From the NCBI RefSeq assembly GCF_024496245.1, contig NZ_CP101740.1:3365146-3429145 (forward strand): a DNA stretch of 64,000 nucleotides. The letters are read 5' to 3'. Each line of letters starts with the position of its first letter. Positions within the stretch are counted from its first letter, which is position 1. The stretch is from Sphingomonas qomolangmaensis. GTDB taxonomy: Bacteria; Pseudomonadota; Alphaproteobacteria; Sphingomonadales; Sphingomonadaceae. Below are positions 50,780 to 59,907 of the stretch, in pieces. The position numbers and the translations under genes are program-made. Below the pieces are notes generated by a model, which worked only from the letters and a program-made list of their open reading frames with translations, ran no database searches and had not been told where the DNA came from.

Positions 50780-51700
50780 ATGAACGACAACGACATCATC
50801 CTGAATACCGCCCGCGATTGGGCGGGCGCGCCGATGGCGCTCGCCACCGTCGTGTCGACTTGGGGATCGGCGCCGCGGCCGCGGGGCAGCCATATGCTGA
50901 TTCACGCCGATGGCCGGTTCGAGGGATCGGTGTCGGGCGGCTGCGTCGAGACCGACATTCTTGCGACCGCCGCCGAAGTGATCGGGGGCGCGCCGGCAGT
51001 GGTGAAGCATTATGGCGTCGCCGATGCCGCGGCGTGGGAGGTCGGGCTGCCCTGCGGCGGCGAGATCGCGGTGCTGGTGCAGCCGGTCGCCGCCGACGGC
51101 TTCGACCCCGAATTGTTCGATCGGATCGCCGAAGCGCGCGACGAGGGGCGGTCGCTGACCATCCAGACCGATCTGGGCAGCGGGCAATCGTCGCTGCGGC
51201 CGATCGAGGGCGCGGCGTTCGTCAACCGCTACGATCCGCCGCGGCGGTTGCTGATCATCGGCGCAGTGCAGATCGCGCAGGCGCTGGTGGAGCTGGTGCG
51301 GCCGCTGGGGATCGCGACGACGGTGATCGACCCGCGCGCGCGCTTCCTCACCGCCGAGCGCTTCCCCGGCACGACGCTCGACGATCGCTGGCCCGACGAG
51401 GCGGTGGCGGCGCTCAATCCGGGGGCGACCAGCGCAGTGGTGACGCTGAGCCACGACGTGAAGATCGACGATCCCGCGCTGATCGAGGCGTTGCGGCGCC
51501 CGACGGGCTATGTCGCGGCGCTGGGCAGCCGCAAGAGCCACGCGGCGAGGCGCGAGCGGCTGGCGGCAGCGGGGATCGGCGAGGCCGATCTCGACCGGAT
51601 CGACGGTCCTGCGGGGCTCGCGATCGGCGCGATCGGCCCTGCCGAAATCGCGCTGTCGATCGCCGCGGCAATGGTGAAGGCGCTGCATGATCGCGCCTGA
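50780..51700 (+). CDS. XdhC family molybdenum cofactor maturation protein
   Basis: 306 residues. N-terminal XdhC/CoxI domain with GSAPRPRGSHML and SGGCVETDI (conserved Cys), then a Rossmann-type C-terminal domain with LLIIGAVQIAQALVEL, VVTLSHDVKIDDPAL and GYVAALGSRKSHAARRERL. XdhC proteins receive, protect and insert the sulfurated molybdenum cofactor into xanthine-oxidase family enzymes; the client here is probably the paoABC product just upstream. The stop lies 14 bases inside the next gene. Confidence 0.93.
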   Translation: MNDNDIILNTARDWAGAPMALATVVSTWGSAPRPRGSHMLIHADGRFEGSVSGGCVETDILATAAEVIGGAPAVVKHYGVADAAAWEVGLPCGGEIAVLVQPVAADGFDPELFDRIAEARDEGRSLTIQTDLGSGQSSLRPIEGAAFVNRYDPPRRLLIIGAVQIAQALVELVRPLGIATTVIDPRARFLTAERFPGTTLDDRWPDEAVAALNPGATSAVVTLSHDVKIDDPALIEALRRPTGYVAALGSRKSHAARRERLAAAGIGEADLDRIDGPAGLAIGAIGPAEIALSIAAAMVKALHDRA

Positions 51701-52268
51701 AGACGTCGCCCTGGTGCTGCTCGCGGCAGGGCGATCGGTGCGGTTCGGCGATGCCGACAAGCTCGAACAGCCGTTCCTCACCGAACCGCTGGCGTTTCAT
51801 GTCGTGACCGCATTGGCGGCGATCCCGTTCAAGCGGCGGATCGCGGTGGTGTCGGGGACGCAGCTCGATTTCGCCGGCCGTGGCTATGAGGTGGTCGCCA
51901 ACCCGCGCGCGAAGGACGGGCAGGGGCATTCGCTGGGGCTGTGCATCGCGGCGGCGCGGCGCGTCGATGCCAAGGCGGTGCTGGTGGCGCTGGCCGACAT
52001 GCCGCGCGTTACCGCGGCGCATATCTGGCGGCTGATGGACGGTGCCGAGGGCGAGGACGCTGTCGTCGCGTCGAGCGACGGCGCGAGGCCGATGCCGCCG
52101 GCGCTGTTCGGGCGGGCGCATTTCGGCGCGCTGCTGGCGCTGGAAGGGGACCAGGGTGCGCGCGATCTGGTGCGGGCCGGGCATCACGTGATCGCCAGTC
52201 CCGAGGAACTGGCCGATGTCGATACGCCCGAGGATCTGGCGGCGCTGCGGGCGAAGTACGCGGGGTGA
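51687..52268 (+). CDS. MobA/MocA-like molybdopterin nucleotidyltransferase
   Basis: 193 residues. NTP-transferase start VALVLLAAGRSVRFGDADKL (the LAAGxSxRFG...K motif), then GQGHSLGLCIAAARRVDAKA, ADMPRV and VDTPEDLAAL. This is the MocA group, which makes molybdopterin cytosine dinucleotide, the cofactor form used by PaoC-type subunits. The assignment to CTP is inference from operon context. It overlaps xdhC by 14 bases and ends the operon at a family A repeat, convergent with the ABC permease. Confidence 0.9.
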   Translation: MIAPEDVALVLLAAGRSVRFGDADKLEQPFLTEPLAFHVVTALAAIPFKRRIAVVSGTQLDFAGRGYEVVANPRAKDGQGHSLGLCIAAARRVDAKAVLVALADMPRVTAAHIWRLMDGAEGEDAVVASSDGARPMPPALFGRAHFGALLALEGDQGARDLVRAGHHVIASPEELADVDTPEDLAALRAKYAG

Positions 52269-52276
52269 TGCATCTG

Positions 52277-52382
52277 CTCCCCTCGCTGGGAGGGAGGGGT
52301 AGGGGGTGGGTCGGTTTGCGAGGAGCGTTACGCCAGCCAATCGCCCGACTCACCCCCGGCCCCTCCCTTTCAGGGAGGGGAG
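52277..52382. repeat. Intergenic palindromic repeat, family A copy 4
   Basis: Between the convergent stops of the MocA-like gene (9 bases away) and the ABC permease (19 bases away). Hairpin CTCCCCTCGCTGGGAGGGAG, arm GGGGGTGGGTCGGTTTGCGA, complementary CCCGACTCACCCCCGGCC and closing CTCCCTTTCAGGGAGGGGAG. Confidence 0.85.
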
Positions 52383-52400
52383 GAGGGGGGAGCGCGCCCT

Positions 52401-53609
52401 CTATTCGTGCCGTAGGGCGTCGATCGGGTTGAGCGCGGCGGCGCGCCTTGCCGGGAAGAAGCCGAAAACCACGCCGATCAACGCCGAGATCGCAAACGCC
52501 ACGATGTTGATCTGCGCGTCGAAGATGAAGGGCACCTGCATGATCGGCACCAGCACCGCGATCACGATCTGCGCCAGGATGAGCCCGATCAGCCCGCCGA
52601 GCATCGACAGCACGATCGCCTCGACCAGGAACTGCAGCAGCACCTCGCGCGCCACCGCGCCGATTGCCAGGCGGATGCCGATTTCGCGGGTGCGCTCGGT
52701 CACCGACACCAGCATGATGTTCATGATGCCGATTCCACCGACCACCAGCGAGATGCCGGCGACGGCGGTGACGATGCTGGTCAGCAGCGTCGTCGTGCCC
52801 GTCAGCGTCGCCGATATCTGCGCGGTGTCGAAGATGTTGAAGTCATCCTCCGCCCCCGTCTCGATCCCACGCCGTTCGCGCAGCAGCGTCGAGAGCGATT
52901 CCTGCACCTGCGCGCCGTCATAGGCGGCGTCTACCCCGACGAGCATCAGCCGGATGTCGCGGTTGCCGGTGAAGCGGCGTTGCACCGCCTTGATCGGCAT
53001 GATGACGACATCGTCCTGATCACCGCCGAAACCGGCCTGGCCGCGCGTCTCGAGCGTGCCGATCACGTCGCACGATACGTCGTTGAGGCGGATCCGCTCG
53101 CCGATCGCGTTGGTGTCGCGGAACAGGTTCTGGCGGACGGTGTTGCCGATGATGCACACCGCCTTGCCCGCGGCTTCCTCGGCGGGGAGGAAGGTACGGC
53201 CGCCCGTGAGGTTCCAGGGCTGGACCTCGAAAAAGGCGTTGGTGGTGCCGTTGATCGTCGTCGACCAATTGGCGCCGTTGTAGATTGCGGTCGCGGTCGC
53301 CTGCGCTTGCGGCGCGACCGCCTTCACGCCCGCGACCTGCCCCTTCACCGCCTCGACATCCTGCTCCTCGAAATCGGGCGGCCGCGGCCCGCCGCCGCCG
53401 CGCCCGAAGCCCTGGCCGGGGCGGACCTGGAGGATGTTGGTGCCGAGGCTGGCGATCGATTGCTGGACCGCGGCGGTGGTCGCCTGGCCGAGCGTCACCA
53501 TCGTGACGACCGCAGCGACGCCGATGACGATGCCGAGAATCGTCAGGAACGAGCGCAGCAAATGGCGGCGGATCGATCGGACGGCGAGCGTGAAGGTGGT
53601 GCTTAGCAT
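52401..53609 (-). CDS. MacB-type ABC transporter permease
   Basis: 402 residues from MLSTTFTLAVRSIRRHLLRS. One N-terminal helix (LTILGIVIGVAAVVTMVTLG), a periplasmic MacB core of about 230 residues with the mobile Gln/Gly-rich segment, then three helices in the FtsX domain (IVTAVAGISLVVGGIGIMN, LVEAIVLSMLGGLIGLIL, VAFAISALIGVVFG). The ATPase is a separate gene upstream rather than fused as in E. coli MacB. It couples cytoplasmic ATP hydrolysis to periplasmic export through the adaptor and outer channel. A structured family C element lies between it and the ATPase gene. Confidence 0.92.
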   Translation of the reverse strand: MLSTTFTLAVRSIRRHLLRSFLTILGIVIGVAAVVTMVTLGQATTAAVQQSIASLGTNILQVRPGQGFGRGGGGPRPPDFEEQDVEAVKGQVAGVKAVAPQAQATATAIYNGANWSTTINGTTNAFFEVQPWNLTGGRTFLPAEEAAGKAVCIIGNTVRQNLFRDTNAIGERIRLNDVSCDVIGTLETRGQAGFGGDQDDVVIMPIKAVQRRFTGNRDIRLMLVGVDAAYDGAQVQESLSTLLRERRGIETGAEDDFNIFDTAQISATLTGTTTLLTSIVTAVAGISLVVGGIGIMNIMLVSVTERTREIGIRLAIGAVAREVLLQFLVEAIVLSMLGGLIGLILAQIVIAVLVPIMQVPFIFDAQINIVAFAISALIGVVFGFFPARRAAALNPIDALRHE

Positions 53610-53618
53610 TGCCGGACT

Positions 53619-53811
53619 CCCTCCCCCCGGCGAGGGGGGAGGATAGCGCAGCTTGCCAGCTTGCTGGCTAGCGTAGCTTGGAGAGGGGTCGGGCGCGCCG
53701 ATGGCGCGCGTGGCGCGATGCGCCGCCACCCCCTCACCCAGCTACGACTAGGCCCGCGCAAGCGCGCGGACCAAGTCTGCGCAACCCTCTCCCCCCTGCG
53801 GGGGGCGAGGG
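53619..53811. repeat. Structured intergenic element, family C copy 2 (three-way junction)
   Basis: Inverted relative to copy 1. Stem GAGGGG (53683-53688) with CCCCTC (53730-53735) encloses hairpins GCGCGCC/GGCGCGC (53693-53709) and TGGCG/CGCCA (53711-53728). Flanks GACTTGGTCCGCGC, GGGCCTAGTCGTAGCTGGGT and CTAGCCAGCAAGCTGGCAAG (all read on the minus strand) are shared with copy 1. It starts 10 bases upstream of the permease ATG and ends 13 bases before the ATPase stop codon. Confidence 0.85.
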
Positions 53812-53823
53812 AAGAAAGGCCGC

Positions 53824-54540
53824 TCACGCTACCACCTCGCCGCGGGCGTGCTGGCTGTCGATCCGTTCGACCAGCCCGTCCTTGAAATGCACCACGGTGC
53901 GCGCGAACGCCGCCATGTCGCCTTCGTGGGTGACCATCAGCACGGTGATCCCGCCATTCTGGTTGAGGTCGGTGAGCAATTCCATGATCTCGATCGATCG
54001 TTCGCTGTCGAGGTTGCCGGTGGGTTCGTCGGCGAGCAGCACGTCGGGCTGGGTGACGATCGCGCGCGCGATCGCGACGCGCTGTTGCTGCCCGCCCGAA
54101 AGCTCGGCGGGGGTGTGGTCCCACCAGTTCGCCAGCCCGACCTTGTCGAGCGCCGCCATCCCCATTTCGCGCCGCGCCTTCTTGTCCTCGCCGCGATAGA
54201 GCAGGGGCAGTTCGACATTTTCGAGCGCCGAGGTGCGGCTGAGCAGGTTGAAGCCCTGGAACACGAAGCCCAGATAACGCCGCCGCAGCAGCGCGCGCTG
54301 GTCGCGGTCGAGCGTCTCGACATGGATGTTCTTGAACAGGAAGGTGCCCGCCGAGGGCACGTCGAGGCAGCCCAGAATGTTCATCGTCGTCGACTTGCCC
54401 GACCCCGACGGCCCCATCACCGCGACGAAATCGCCCTGTTCGATGTCGAGATCGACGCCTTTCAGCGCCTGAAACGCGGTCGGGCCTTCGCCATATACCT
54501 TGGTGACGCCGCGCAGTGTGATGATCGGCTGGGCTGCCAT
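53824..54540 (-). CDS. ABC transporter ATP-binding protein (MacB/LolD type)
   Basis: 238 residues. Walker A MGPSGSGKSTTMN, Q-loop GFVFQGFNLL, signature LSGGQQQRVAIARAI, Walker B VLLADEPTGNLDS and H-loop VTHEGD. This set, with the short loop after Walker A, matches LolD/MacB ATPases. It powers the permease encoded downstream. Its start is two bases before the adaptor gene stop, so the three are one operon. The gap to the permease is a structured repeat rather than ordinary sequence. Confidence 0.95.
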   Translation of the reverse strand: MAAQPIITLRGVTKVYGEGPTAFQALKGVDLDIEQGDFVAVMGPSGSGKSTTMNILGCLDVPSAGTFLFKNIHVETLDRDQRALLRRRYLGFVFQGFNLLSRTSALENVELPLLYRGEDKKARREMGMAALDKVGLANWWDHTPAELSGGQQQRVAIARAIVTQPDVLLADEPTGNLDSERSIEIMELLTDLNQNGGITVLMVTHEGDMAAFARTVVHFKDGLVERIDSQHARGEVVA

Positions 54541-54542
54541 GA

Positions 54543-55928
54543 CTAGCTCGCCGGGCGGGCGCGCTGGCCGCCCTTGGCCTGTCCGCCTTTGGCTTGCCCG
54601 CCCGATCCTTCGGCCGCCAATTGCCCGGTGATGACTTGCGCCCCGGCGCGCAGATTGCCGCCGATAACCTCGGTGACCTGGCCGTCGCTTTCGCCGACGC
54701 GGATCTGCACCGGTTGCGGCTCGCCATCCTCACCGACGATGTAGATCGTCTGTTCGGAGCCGCGGCCGATCGATGCGGTGCGCTCGGGGCGCCCGCCACC
54801 GCGGCGCCCGCGGGGCACGATCGCGCTGGCCAGGCCGCCGCCCTTGCTCGCATCGGCCCCCGCCGCCGTGGGGCGGAAGCGCAGCGCGGCGTTGGGGACC
54901 AGCAGCACGTTGTCGCGCTCGGTCGTGACGATTTCGGCGGTCGCGGTCATGCCGGGACGCAGGCGAAGCTCGGGATTTTCGACCGTAAGGATCGCGGCGT
55001 AGGATACGACCTGCCCGGTCGTGGTGGTCGTGGTGGTCGACGAGGACGCTTCCTGCGCCGACAGGTTCGACCCGACATCGACGCGGGTGATCGTCGCGGC
55101 GAAGCTTTCGCCGGGGAAGGCGTCGACGGCGAAGGTGGCGCGCTGGCCGTTGCGCACCGATCCGACATCGGCCTCGTCGATCGCGACTTCGAGCTCCATC
55201 TGGCTGAGGTCCTCGGCGATCACGAATAGGGTGGGGGTGTTGAACGAGGCCGCGACGGTCTGGCCGGGATCGACCTGGCGCGCCAGCACCACGCCGTTGA
55301 CCGGCGAACGGATGATCGCGCGCTCGCGCTGCGTCTGGCTCGACGACAAGGCCGCGCGCGCTGCGGTGACATTGGCTTCGGCGGTGCGGACGCCGGCGAC
55401 CGCGCGCGCGGCGGCGGCGCGCGCGGTGTCGAGCTCGGTCTTGGCGGGGACGCGCCCGCCCGACAGCCGGCTGACCTCCTCGAACCGGCCGAGCGTCGCG
55501 CGCGCTTCCTGCAGCGTCGCCTGCGCCTGCTGGACCGCCGCCTGCTGTGCCGCGAGCTGCGCCTGGTTCTGGCGGATCTGGTCGTCGAGCTGTTCGGGAT
55601 CGATCAGCGCGAGCGATTGGCCGGCGCGGACGCGATCATTGACGTCGACCACCACCTGCGTGACCAGTCCCGACAGCTGCGAACCGACGGTGACCTGGTT
55701 GGTCGGCGCGAGCTTGCCGGTGGCCGAGACGGTGACCTGCAGCTTGCCCTGGCGCACCGGGGCGGCGGCATAGCCCTGCTTCTCCGCCGGGGCAAAGAAG
55801 CGCATCGCGGCGAGCACCAGCAGGACGATGCCGAGCGCGACCATCGCCCATTTGGCATAGGTCTTCCACTTGGGCTGGGTCTTGGTGCCCAGGAACGCGT
55901 CGAGATCGGGGCTTTGCGCGTCAGCCAT
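54543..55928 (-). CDS. MacA-type periplasmic adaptor protein
   Basis: 461 residues. Short cytoplasmic N-terminus, one helix (about 28-44), a lipoyl half-motif (TGKLAPTNQVTVGSQLSGLV), a long coiled-coil hairpin rich in Gln/Ala (QLAAQQAAVQQAQATLQEAR, about 110-195), the second lipoyl half (RSPVNGVVLARQVDPGQTV), a beta-barrel domain and a Gly/Arg-rich tail ending QAKGGQRARPAS. It bridges inner permease and outer channel. Its first codons overlap the end of the outer-channel gene. Confidence 0.93.
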   Translation of the reverse strand: MADAQSPDLDAFLGTKTQPKWKTYAKWAMVALGIVLLVLAAMRFFAPAEKQGYAAAPVRQGKLQVTVSATGKLAPTNQVTVGSQLSGLVTQVVVDVNDRVRAGQSLALIDPEQLDDQIRQNQAQLAAQQAAVQQAQATLQEARATLGRFEEVSRLSGGRVPAKTELDTARAAAARAVAGVRTAEANVTAARAALSSSQTQRERAIIRSPVNGVVLARQVDPGQTVAASFNTPTLFVIAEDLSQMELEVAIDEADVGSVRNGQRATFAVDAFPGESFAATITRVDVGSNLSAQEASSSTTTTTTTGQVVSYAAILTVENPELRLRPGMTATAEIVTTERDNVLLVPNAALRFRPTAAGADASKGGGLASAIVPRGRRGGGRPERTASIGRGSEQTIYIVGEDGEPQPVQIRVGESDGQVTEVIGGNLRAGAQVITGQLAAEGSGGQAKGGQAKGGQRARPAS

Positions 55929-57411
55929 TGGTATCGTCCTGCCTTTCCGGGGCGAGAATGGTGCCCGCCACCCGGGGAATCGTTTCGCTGTCCCAGCCGC
56001 CGCCGAGCGCGCCGAACAGCTGCACCAGCGCGGTCGCCTCGTCCGACTCGACCTGGGTCAGGCTGTTGCGCGCATTGAGCAATTGGGTTTCGGTCTGGTT
56101 GAGCGTGGTGAAATCGGTGAGCCCCGCGCGATACTGGCTGCGCGCGAGGATCGCCGAGACGTTCGCGGCATCGAGCGCGATCGCGAATTCGCGCTGGCGC
56201 GCCTGCGCGGTGCGCAGCGCGACGATCGCATTCTCGATGTCCTCGAGCGAGGTCAGCACCGTCTGCTTGTAGGCCAGGAACGCGCCGTCGGCGGCGGCTT
56301 CCTGCGCGCGGATCGCTGCGCGGGTGCGGCCGCCGTCGAAGATCAGCTGGTTGAGGCCGGCGAACAGGGTGCCGGTGATGATGTCGGTCAGGCTGCCGAT
56401 CACGTTGGCGCTGGTGTCGATCCCGCCCGAGATGCTGAGCGCGGGATAGAGCTGCGCCTGCGCGACGCCGATCTGCGCGGTGGCGGCGGCGAGCGCGCGT
56501 TCGGCGCTGCGCACGTCGGGGCGCTGGCGCAGCGTATCGGCGGGGATGCCCACGCCCACCGTCGCGGGGCCGCGCGGGATCGGGCGCACCGCCGCGAGCT
56601 CGCCCTTGAGCGCACCGGGCGCGCGGCCGGTCAGCACGCCGAGCCGCGAGACCGCGCTGTTGTAGCTCGCCTCGAGCGAGGGGATCGACGCTGCGGTCTG
56701 TGCGCGCTGGGCGCGGGCCTGTTCGGCATCGAGCGACGAGACGAGGCCCGCCTGGACACGGAAACCCGCGATTTCGAGGTTGTCGTCCTGTAGCGCCAGC
56801 GACTGGCGCGCATTGGCGATCTGCGCCTGCGCAGCGCGCGCCAGGACATAGTTGCGCGCGATCTCCGACTGGGTCGAGATCAGGACGGAGGCATAGTCAT
56901 AGCCGCTGGCGTCGTAGCTGGCGCGCGACGCTTCGACCGAGCGGCGGATGCCGCCGAACAGATCGGCCTGGTAATTGGCATCGGCGCCGAGCGAGAAATT
57001 GTTGGTCGATCCCGCGCCGGTGTTGATGATCGTGCCATCGGGCAGCTGAGTCTGGTTGCTGCCGCCGCGGATGCTCTGGCGGCGCGAATAGCCGCCCGAT
57101 CCGCTGAGCGAGGGCAGGAAATCGGCGCGCGCCTGCACCAATTGCTCGCGCGCCTGGCGTAGCCGGGTGACCGCCTGCGCGACGTCGAGATTGTCGCTCG
57201 CCGCCTGTTCGACCAGCCGCTGGAGCAGCGGGTCGTCGAACCGGTTCCACCAGCGCGTCAGGTCCTCGGGGGTTGCGGGGGCGGGGACCGAGAAGCCCTC
57301 GGGCACGCCGAGCTCGCTCGGCGCGGCGGGGCGGTAATCGGGGCCGACGGTGCAGCCGCTGAGGCCGATGCCCGCGAGCGCGAGAAGGGAAATGCCGTGA
57401 CGCCACATCAT
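55921..57411 (-). CDS. TolC/NodT-type outer-membrane efflux lipoprotein
   Basis: 496 residues from MMWRHGISLLALAGIGLSGC, with lipobox LSGC. Two outer-membrane efflux repeats: the first with NLDVAQAVTRLRQAREQLVQ and the second with AILARSQYRAGLTDFTTLNQ. WWNRFDDPLLQRLVEQA is the NodT N-terminal signature. It forms the trimeric channel for the MacAB-like pump encoded by the three genes that follow, overlapping the adaptor by 8 bases. Placing the channel gene first is less usual than last. No weakening mutation seen. Confidence 0.94.
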   Translation of the reverse strand: MMWRHGISLLALAGIGLSGCTVGPDYRPAAPSELGVPEGFSVPAPATPEDLTRWWNRFDDPLLQRLVEQAASDNLDVAQAVTRLRQAREQLVQARADFLPSLSGSGGYSRRQSIRGGSNQTQLPDGTIINTGAGSTNNFSLGADANYQADLFGGIRRSVEASRASYDASGYDYASVLISTQSEIARNYVLARAAQAQIANARQSLALQDDNLEIAGFRVQAGLVSSLDAEQARAQRAQTAASIPSLEASYNSAVSRLGVLTGRAPGALKGELAAVRPIPRGPATVGVGIPADTLRQRPDVRSAERALAAATAQIGVAQAQLYPALSISGGIDTSANVIGSLTDIITGTLFAGLNQLIFDGGRTRAAIRAQEAAADGAFLAYKQTVLTSLEDIENAIVALRTAQARQREFAIALDAANVSAILARSQYRAGLTDFTTLNQTETQLLNARNSLTQVESDEATALVQLFGALGGGWDSETIPRVAGTILAPERQDDTNG

Positions 57412-57496
57412 GGCTCTGGTTGGCCAGAAAGCGATTGAAGGTCCAACGAATTGTTGTCGCAAGATGTAACGATCGTGGAACGGTGCGCGGCCAGGG

Positions 57497-58189
57497 TCAG
57501 CCGATCCAGCGCCAGATCCCCGCCGCCCAACCGGCGAGCGGCAGATGCGCCCAGGTGGCGGCGAGCCAGAGAAGGAAGCCGCCCGCCCAGTCATGGGGGC
57601 GCAGCTTGGCGGCAGTCCACGGCAAGCGACCCGCGCCGAGCGCGGCGAAGGGAAGGTACGAGGTGCGACGCGACCATTCGGGCCAGAAATCGGGCATGAG
57701 GCTGCGTTTCTTGGCGTCCTGCAGCGCCGCGCCGACCAGCGCGAGGACCGCGATGCCAAGCGACAGCACGATCTGCGCGCCGATCGGGAAGACCAGGATA
57801 TGCGCGACCGCCCACAGCGCGAACGCCCACATCATCGGGTGGCGGGTGATCGCGAACACGCCGCGCGGCTGCGGGACCGGCTTCGACCCTGCGGTCGGAT
57901 CGGGCAGCGCCGGATTGCCGATCAGCGATCCGATCAGCAGGATGCTGGCGACCAGCATGACGATCGTCGCGGTGATCCACAGCCCGTCGCCGACTTCCCA
58001 CAGCATCGGCTGGGCGGGCATTGTCCTATAGGCATGCGCCACCCCGCCAAGCGTGGCGAACGCGACCAGCGAATAGACCAGCAGGAACCCCCGCTCGCCG
58101 ATCCGCGACGCCAATGGCGCGCGCAGCGGGTGCGAGAGGAAGAAGTGGCTGCCGACAAAGGCGAAGACGGTGGCGACGAGCAGCGTCAT
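57497..58189 (-). CDS. NnrU family integral membrane protein
   Basis: 230 residues, about six membrane helices. NnrU signature in FFLSHPLRAPLASRIGERGF near the start and GVFAITRHPMMWAFALWAVAH in the middle, which resembles the SAM-binding isoprenylcysteine methyltransferase fold. NnrU was first linked to nitric oxide/nitrite response in Rhodobacter, but most homologues are of unknown function. Single gene between the efflux operon and the peptide transporter. Confidence 0.88.
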   Translation of the reverse strand: MTLLVATVFAFVGSHFFLSHPLRAPLASRIGERGFLLVYSLVAFATLGGVAHAYRTMPAQPMLWEVGDGLWITATIVMLVASILLIGSLIGNPALPDPTAGSKPVPQPRGVFAITRHPMMWAFALWAVAHILVFPIGAQIVLSLGIAVLALVGAALQDAKKRSLMPDFWPEWSRRTSYLPFAALGAGRLPWTAAKLRPHDWAGGFLLWLAATWAHLPLAGWAAGIWRWIG

Positions 58190-58225
58190 GGCGGCGATCC
58201 TTCGGCCTAAATCGGTGCCAAATTA

Positions 58226-58297
58226 CCGTTCGCTTCGAACGGAATCGAGAAGCCCAGCGCCCCGCCAGCGTTTCTCGACTTCGCTCGAAACGAACGG
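58226..58297. repeat. Intergenic palindrome, family B-like copy 3
   Basis: CCGTTCG-CTT-CGAACGG (58226-58242), then TCGAGAA (58245-58251) pairing with TTCTCGA (58272-58278), and a terminal CGAACGG (58291-58297) that can pair with the first CCGTTCG. Located between the POT transporter stop (9 bases) and the nnrU start. Same CCGTTCG/CGAACGG ends as 61190-61275. Confidence 0.7.
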
Positions 58298-58305
58298 ATG
58301 GGTGG

Positions 58306-59907
58306 TCAGCGCTTCGTCTCGCCCTTCGTATTCACCCCTGCCGCAGCGGGTTCGGCCAACTCGGCCTGCCCCAGCATCGCACGGTCTTCGTCGGCGAGCG
58401 TGTCGAGGTGCATCCAGCGCTTCACCAGCGGCGACAGCGCGAGCACGACCGCCGCGATGCCGATCGTCCACCAGCCGATCGTCGAATAGACCGCGAGCGT
58501 GCCTTCCTGCGTCATCTCGCCGCCTTCGCCGCCGGTCGCCTCGCCGATCTTGCCCGCGACGAAATTGCCGACCGCGGTCATGTAGAACCACGCGCCCATG
58601 ATCAGGCTGGCCAAGTGGCGCGGCGCGAGCCGGTTCATCGCCGACAGCCCGACCGGCGACAGGCAAAGCTCGCCGGTGGTGTGGAGCAGATAGATCAGGA
58701 ACACGAACAGCACCGGCGTCGCGACGCCCGGGCCCACCGATTGCGCGCCCCAGACGAATACCAGGAAGCCCAAGCCCACCTGCACCAGCGCCAGCCCGAA
58801 CTTGGCGGGCGTCGAAGGTTCGAACCCGCGCCGGCCGAGCAGCACCCAAAGCGTCGCGAAGATCGGGCCGAGCAGGATGATGTAGATCGCGTTGATCGAC
58901 TGGAACAGCGATGCCGGCACGTCACCGCGGCTGACATAACGATCGGTATAGAGGTTGAGCGACCCGCCCGCCTGCTCGAACAGCCCCCAGAAAACCGGGT
59001 TCAGCGCGATCAGGAACAACACCACGAACATCCGGTCGCGCGCATGCGGTTCGAGCTTGAAGCTCTCGAACAGCACATAGCCGAGCAGCGCGATGCCGGA
59101 GAAGATCAGCAGGTTTTGGATCACGTCCTGATACTGGATCAGTGCCCACATCACCGCGATCGCGACCAGCCCGACGCCGTAGAGCGACCATTCGGTGCGC
59201 TTGGTGAGCGGGCGGGGGGCCTCGCCGCGGCCGAGCAGGAACGGGCGGCCGAGGATGAAGACGATCAGCCCCAGCAGCATGCCGATACCCGCCGCGCCGA
59301 AGCCATAGGCCCAGCCATAGGTCTCGCCCAGCCAGCCCGCCATGATCACGCCAAGCGCAGCGCCGACGTTGATGCCGATGTAGAAGATCGTGTACGCGCC
59401 ATCGCGCCGCACGTCGGTGAGCGGATAGAGCTGGCCGACGATGACGGAGATATTGGCCTTCAGAAAGCCGCTGCCGACGATGATGAACGCGAGCGCCAGC
59501 CAGAAGATGTTGATGATCGGGTCGGCCTGCCCGCCGGTTCCTTCAAACGCCATCAGCGCGTGGCCGATGGTGAGCAGGACCGCGCCGAACTGCACCGCCT
59601 TGCGCTGGCCGAGATAGCGATCGGCGAGATACCCGCCGAGCACCGGGGTGATGTAGACCAGCGACAGATAGGCACCATAGATCAGGTTGCCCTGCGAATC
59701 GTCGAACAGCCAGTGCTTGGTGAGGTAGAAGATCAGCAGCGCGCGCATGCCGTAGAAGGAGAAACGCTCCCACATTTCGGCGAAGAACAGGACGTACAGC
59801 CCCTTGGGATGACCCGCCACCTCGGGCGATTTGGTCGTCGCGACATACACGCCGCCGGCCAGGAGGATCGCGAGGAATCCCAGCGCGATCATCGGGATGA
59901 TGGGCAA
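58306..59907 (-). CDS. POT family proton-dependent oligopeptide transporter
   Basis: 533 residues from a TTG start with GGGAG eight bases upstream; an ATG five codons later is the alternative. About 14 membrane helices. POT motifs: AEMWERFSFYGMRALL (ExxER proton motif), GGYLADRYLGQRKAV (substrate/gating loop), FYIGINVGAALGVIMAG. It imports di- and tripeptides with protons across the inner membrane. Together with the S41, DUF885 and aspartic proteases of this window it fits use of external peptides, although no operon link exists. Confidence 0.94.
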   Translation of the reverse strand: MPIIPMIALGFLAILLAGGVYVATTKSPEVAGHPKGLYVLFFAEMWERFSFYGMRALLIFYLTKHWLFDDSQGNLIYGAYLSLVYITPVLGGYLADRYLGQRKAVQFGAVLLTIGHALMAFEGTGGQADPIINIFWLALAFIIVGSGFLKANISVIVGQLYPLTDVRRDGAYTIFYIGINVGAALGVIMAGWLGETYGWAYGFGAAGIGMLLGLIVFILGRPFLLGRGEAPRPLTKRTEWSLYGVGLVAIAVMWALIQYQDVIQNLLIFSGIALLGYVLFESFKLEPHARDRMFVVLFLIALNPVFWGLFEQAGGSLNLYTDRYVSRGDVPASLFQSINAIYIILLGPIFATLWVLLGRRGFEPSTPAKFGLALVQVGLGFLVFVWGAQSVGPGVATPVLFVFLIYLLHTTGELCLSPVGLSAMNRLAPRHLASLIMGAWFYMTAVGNFVAGKIGEATGGEGGEMTQEGTLAVYSTIGWWTIGIAAVVLALSPLVKRWMHLDTLADEDRAMLGQAELAEPAAAGVNTKGETKR

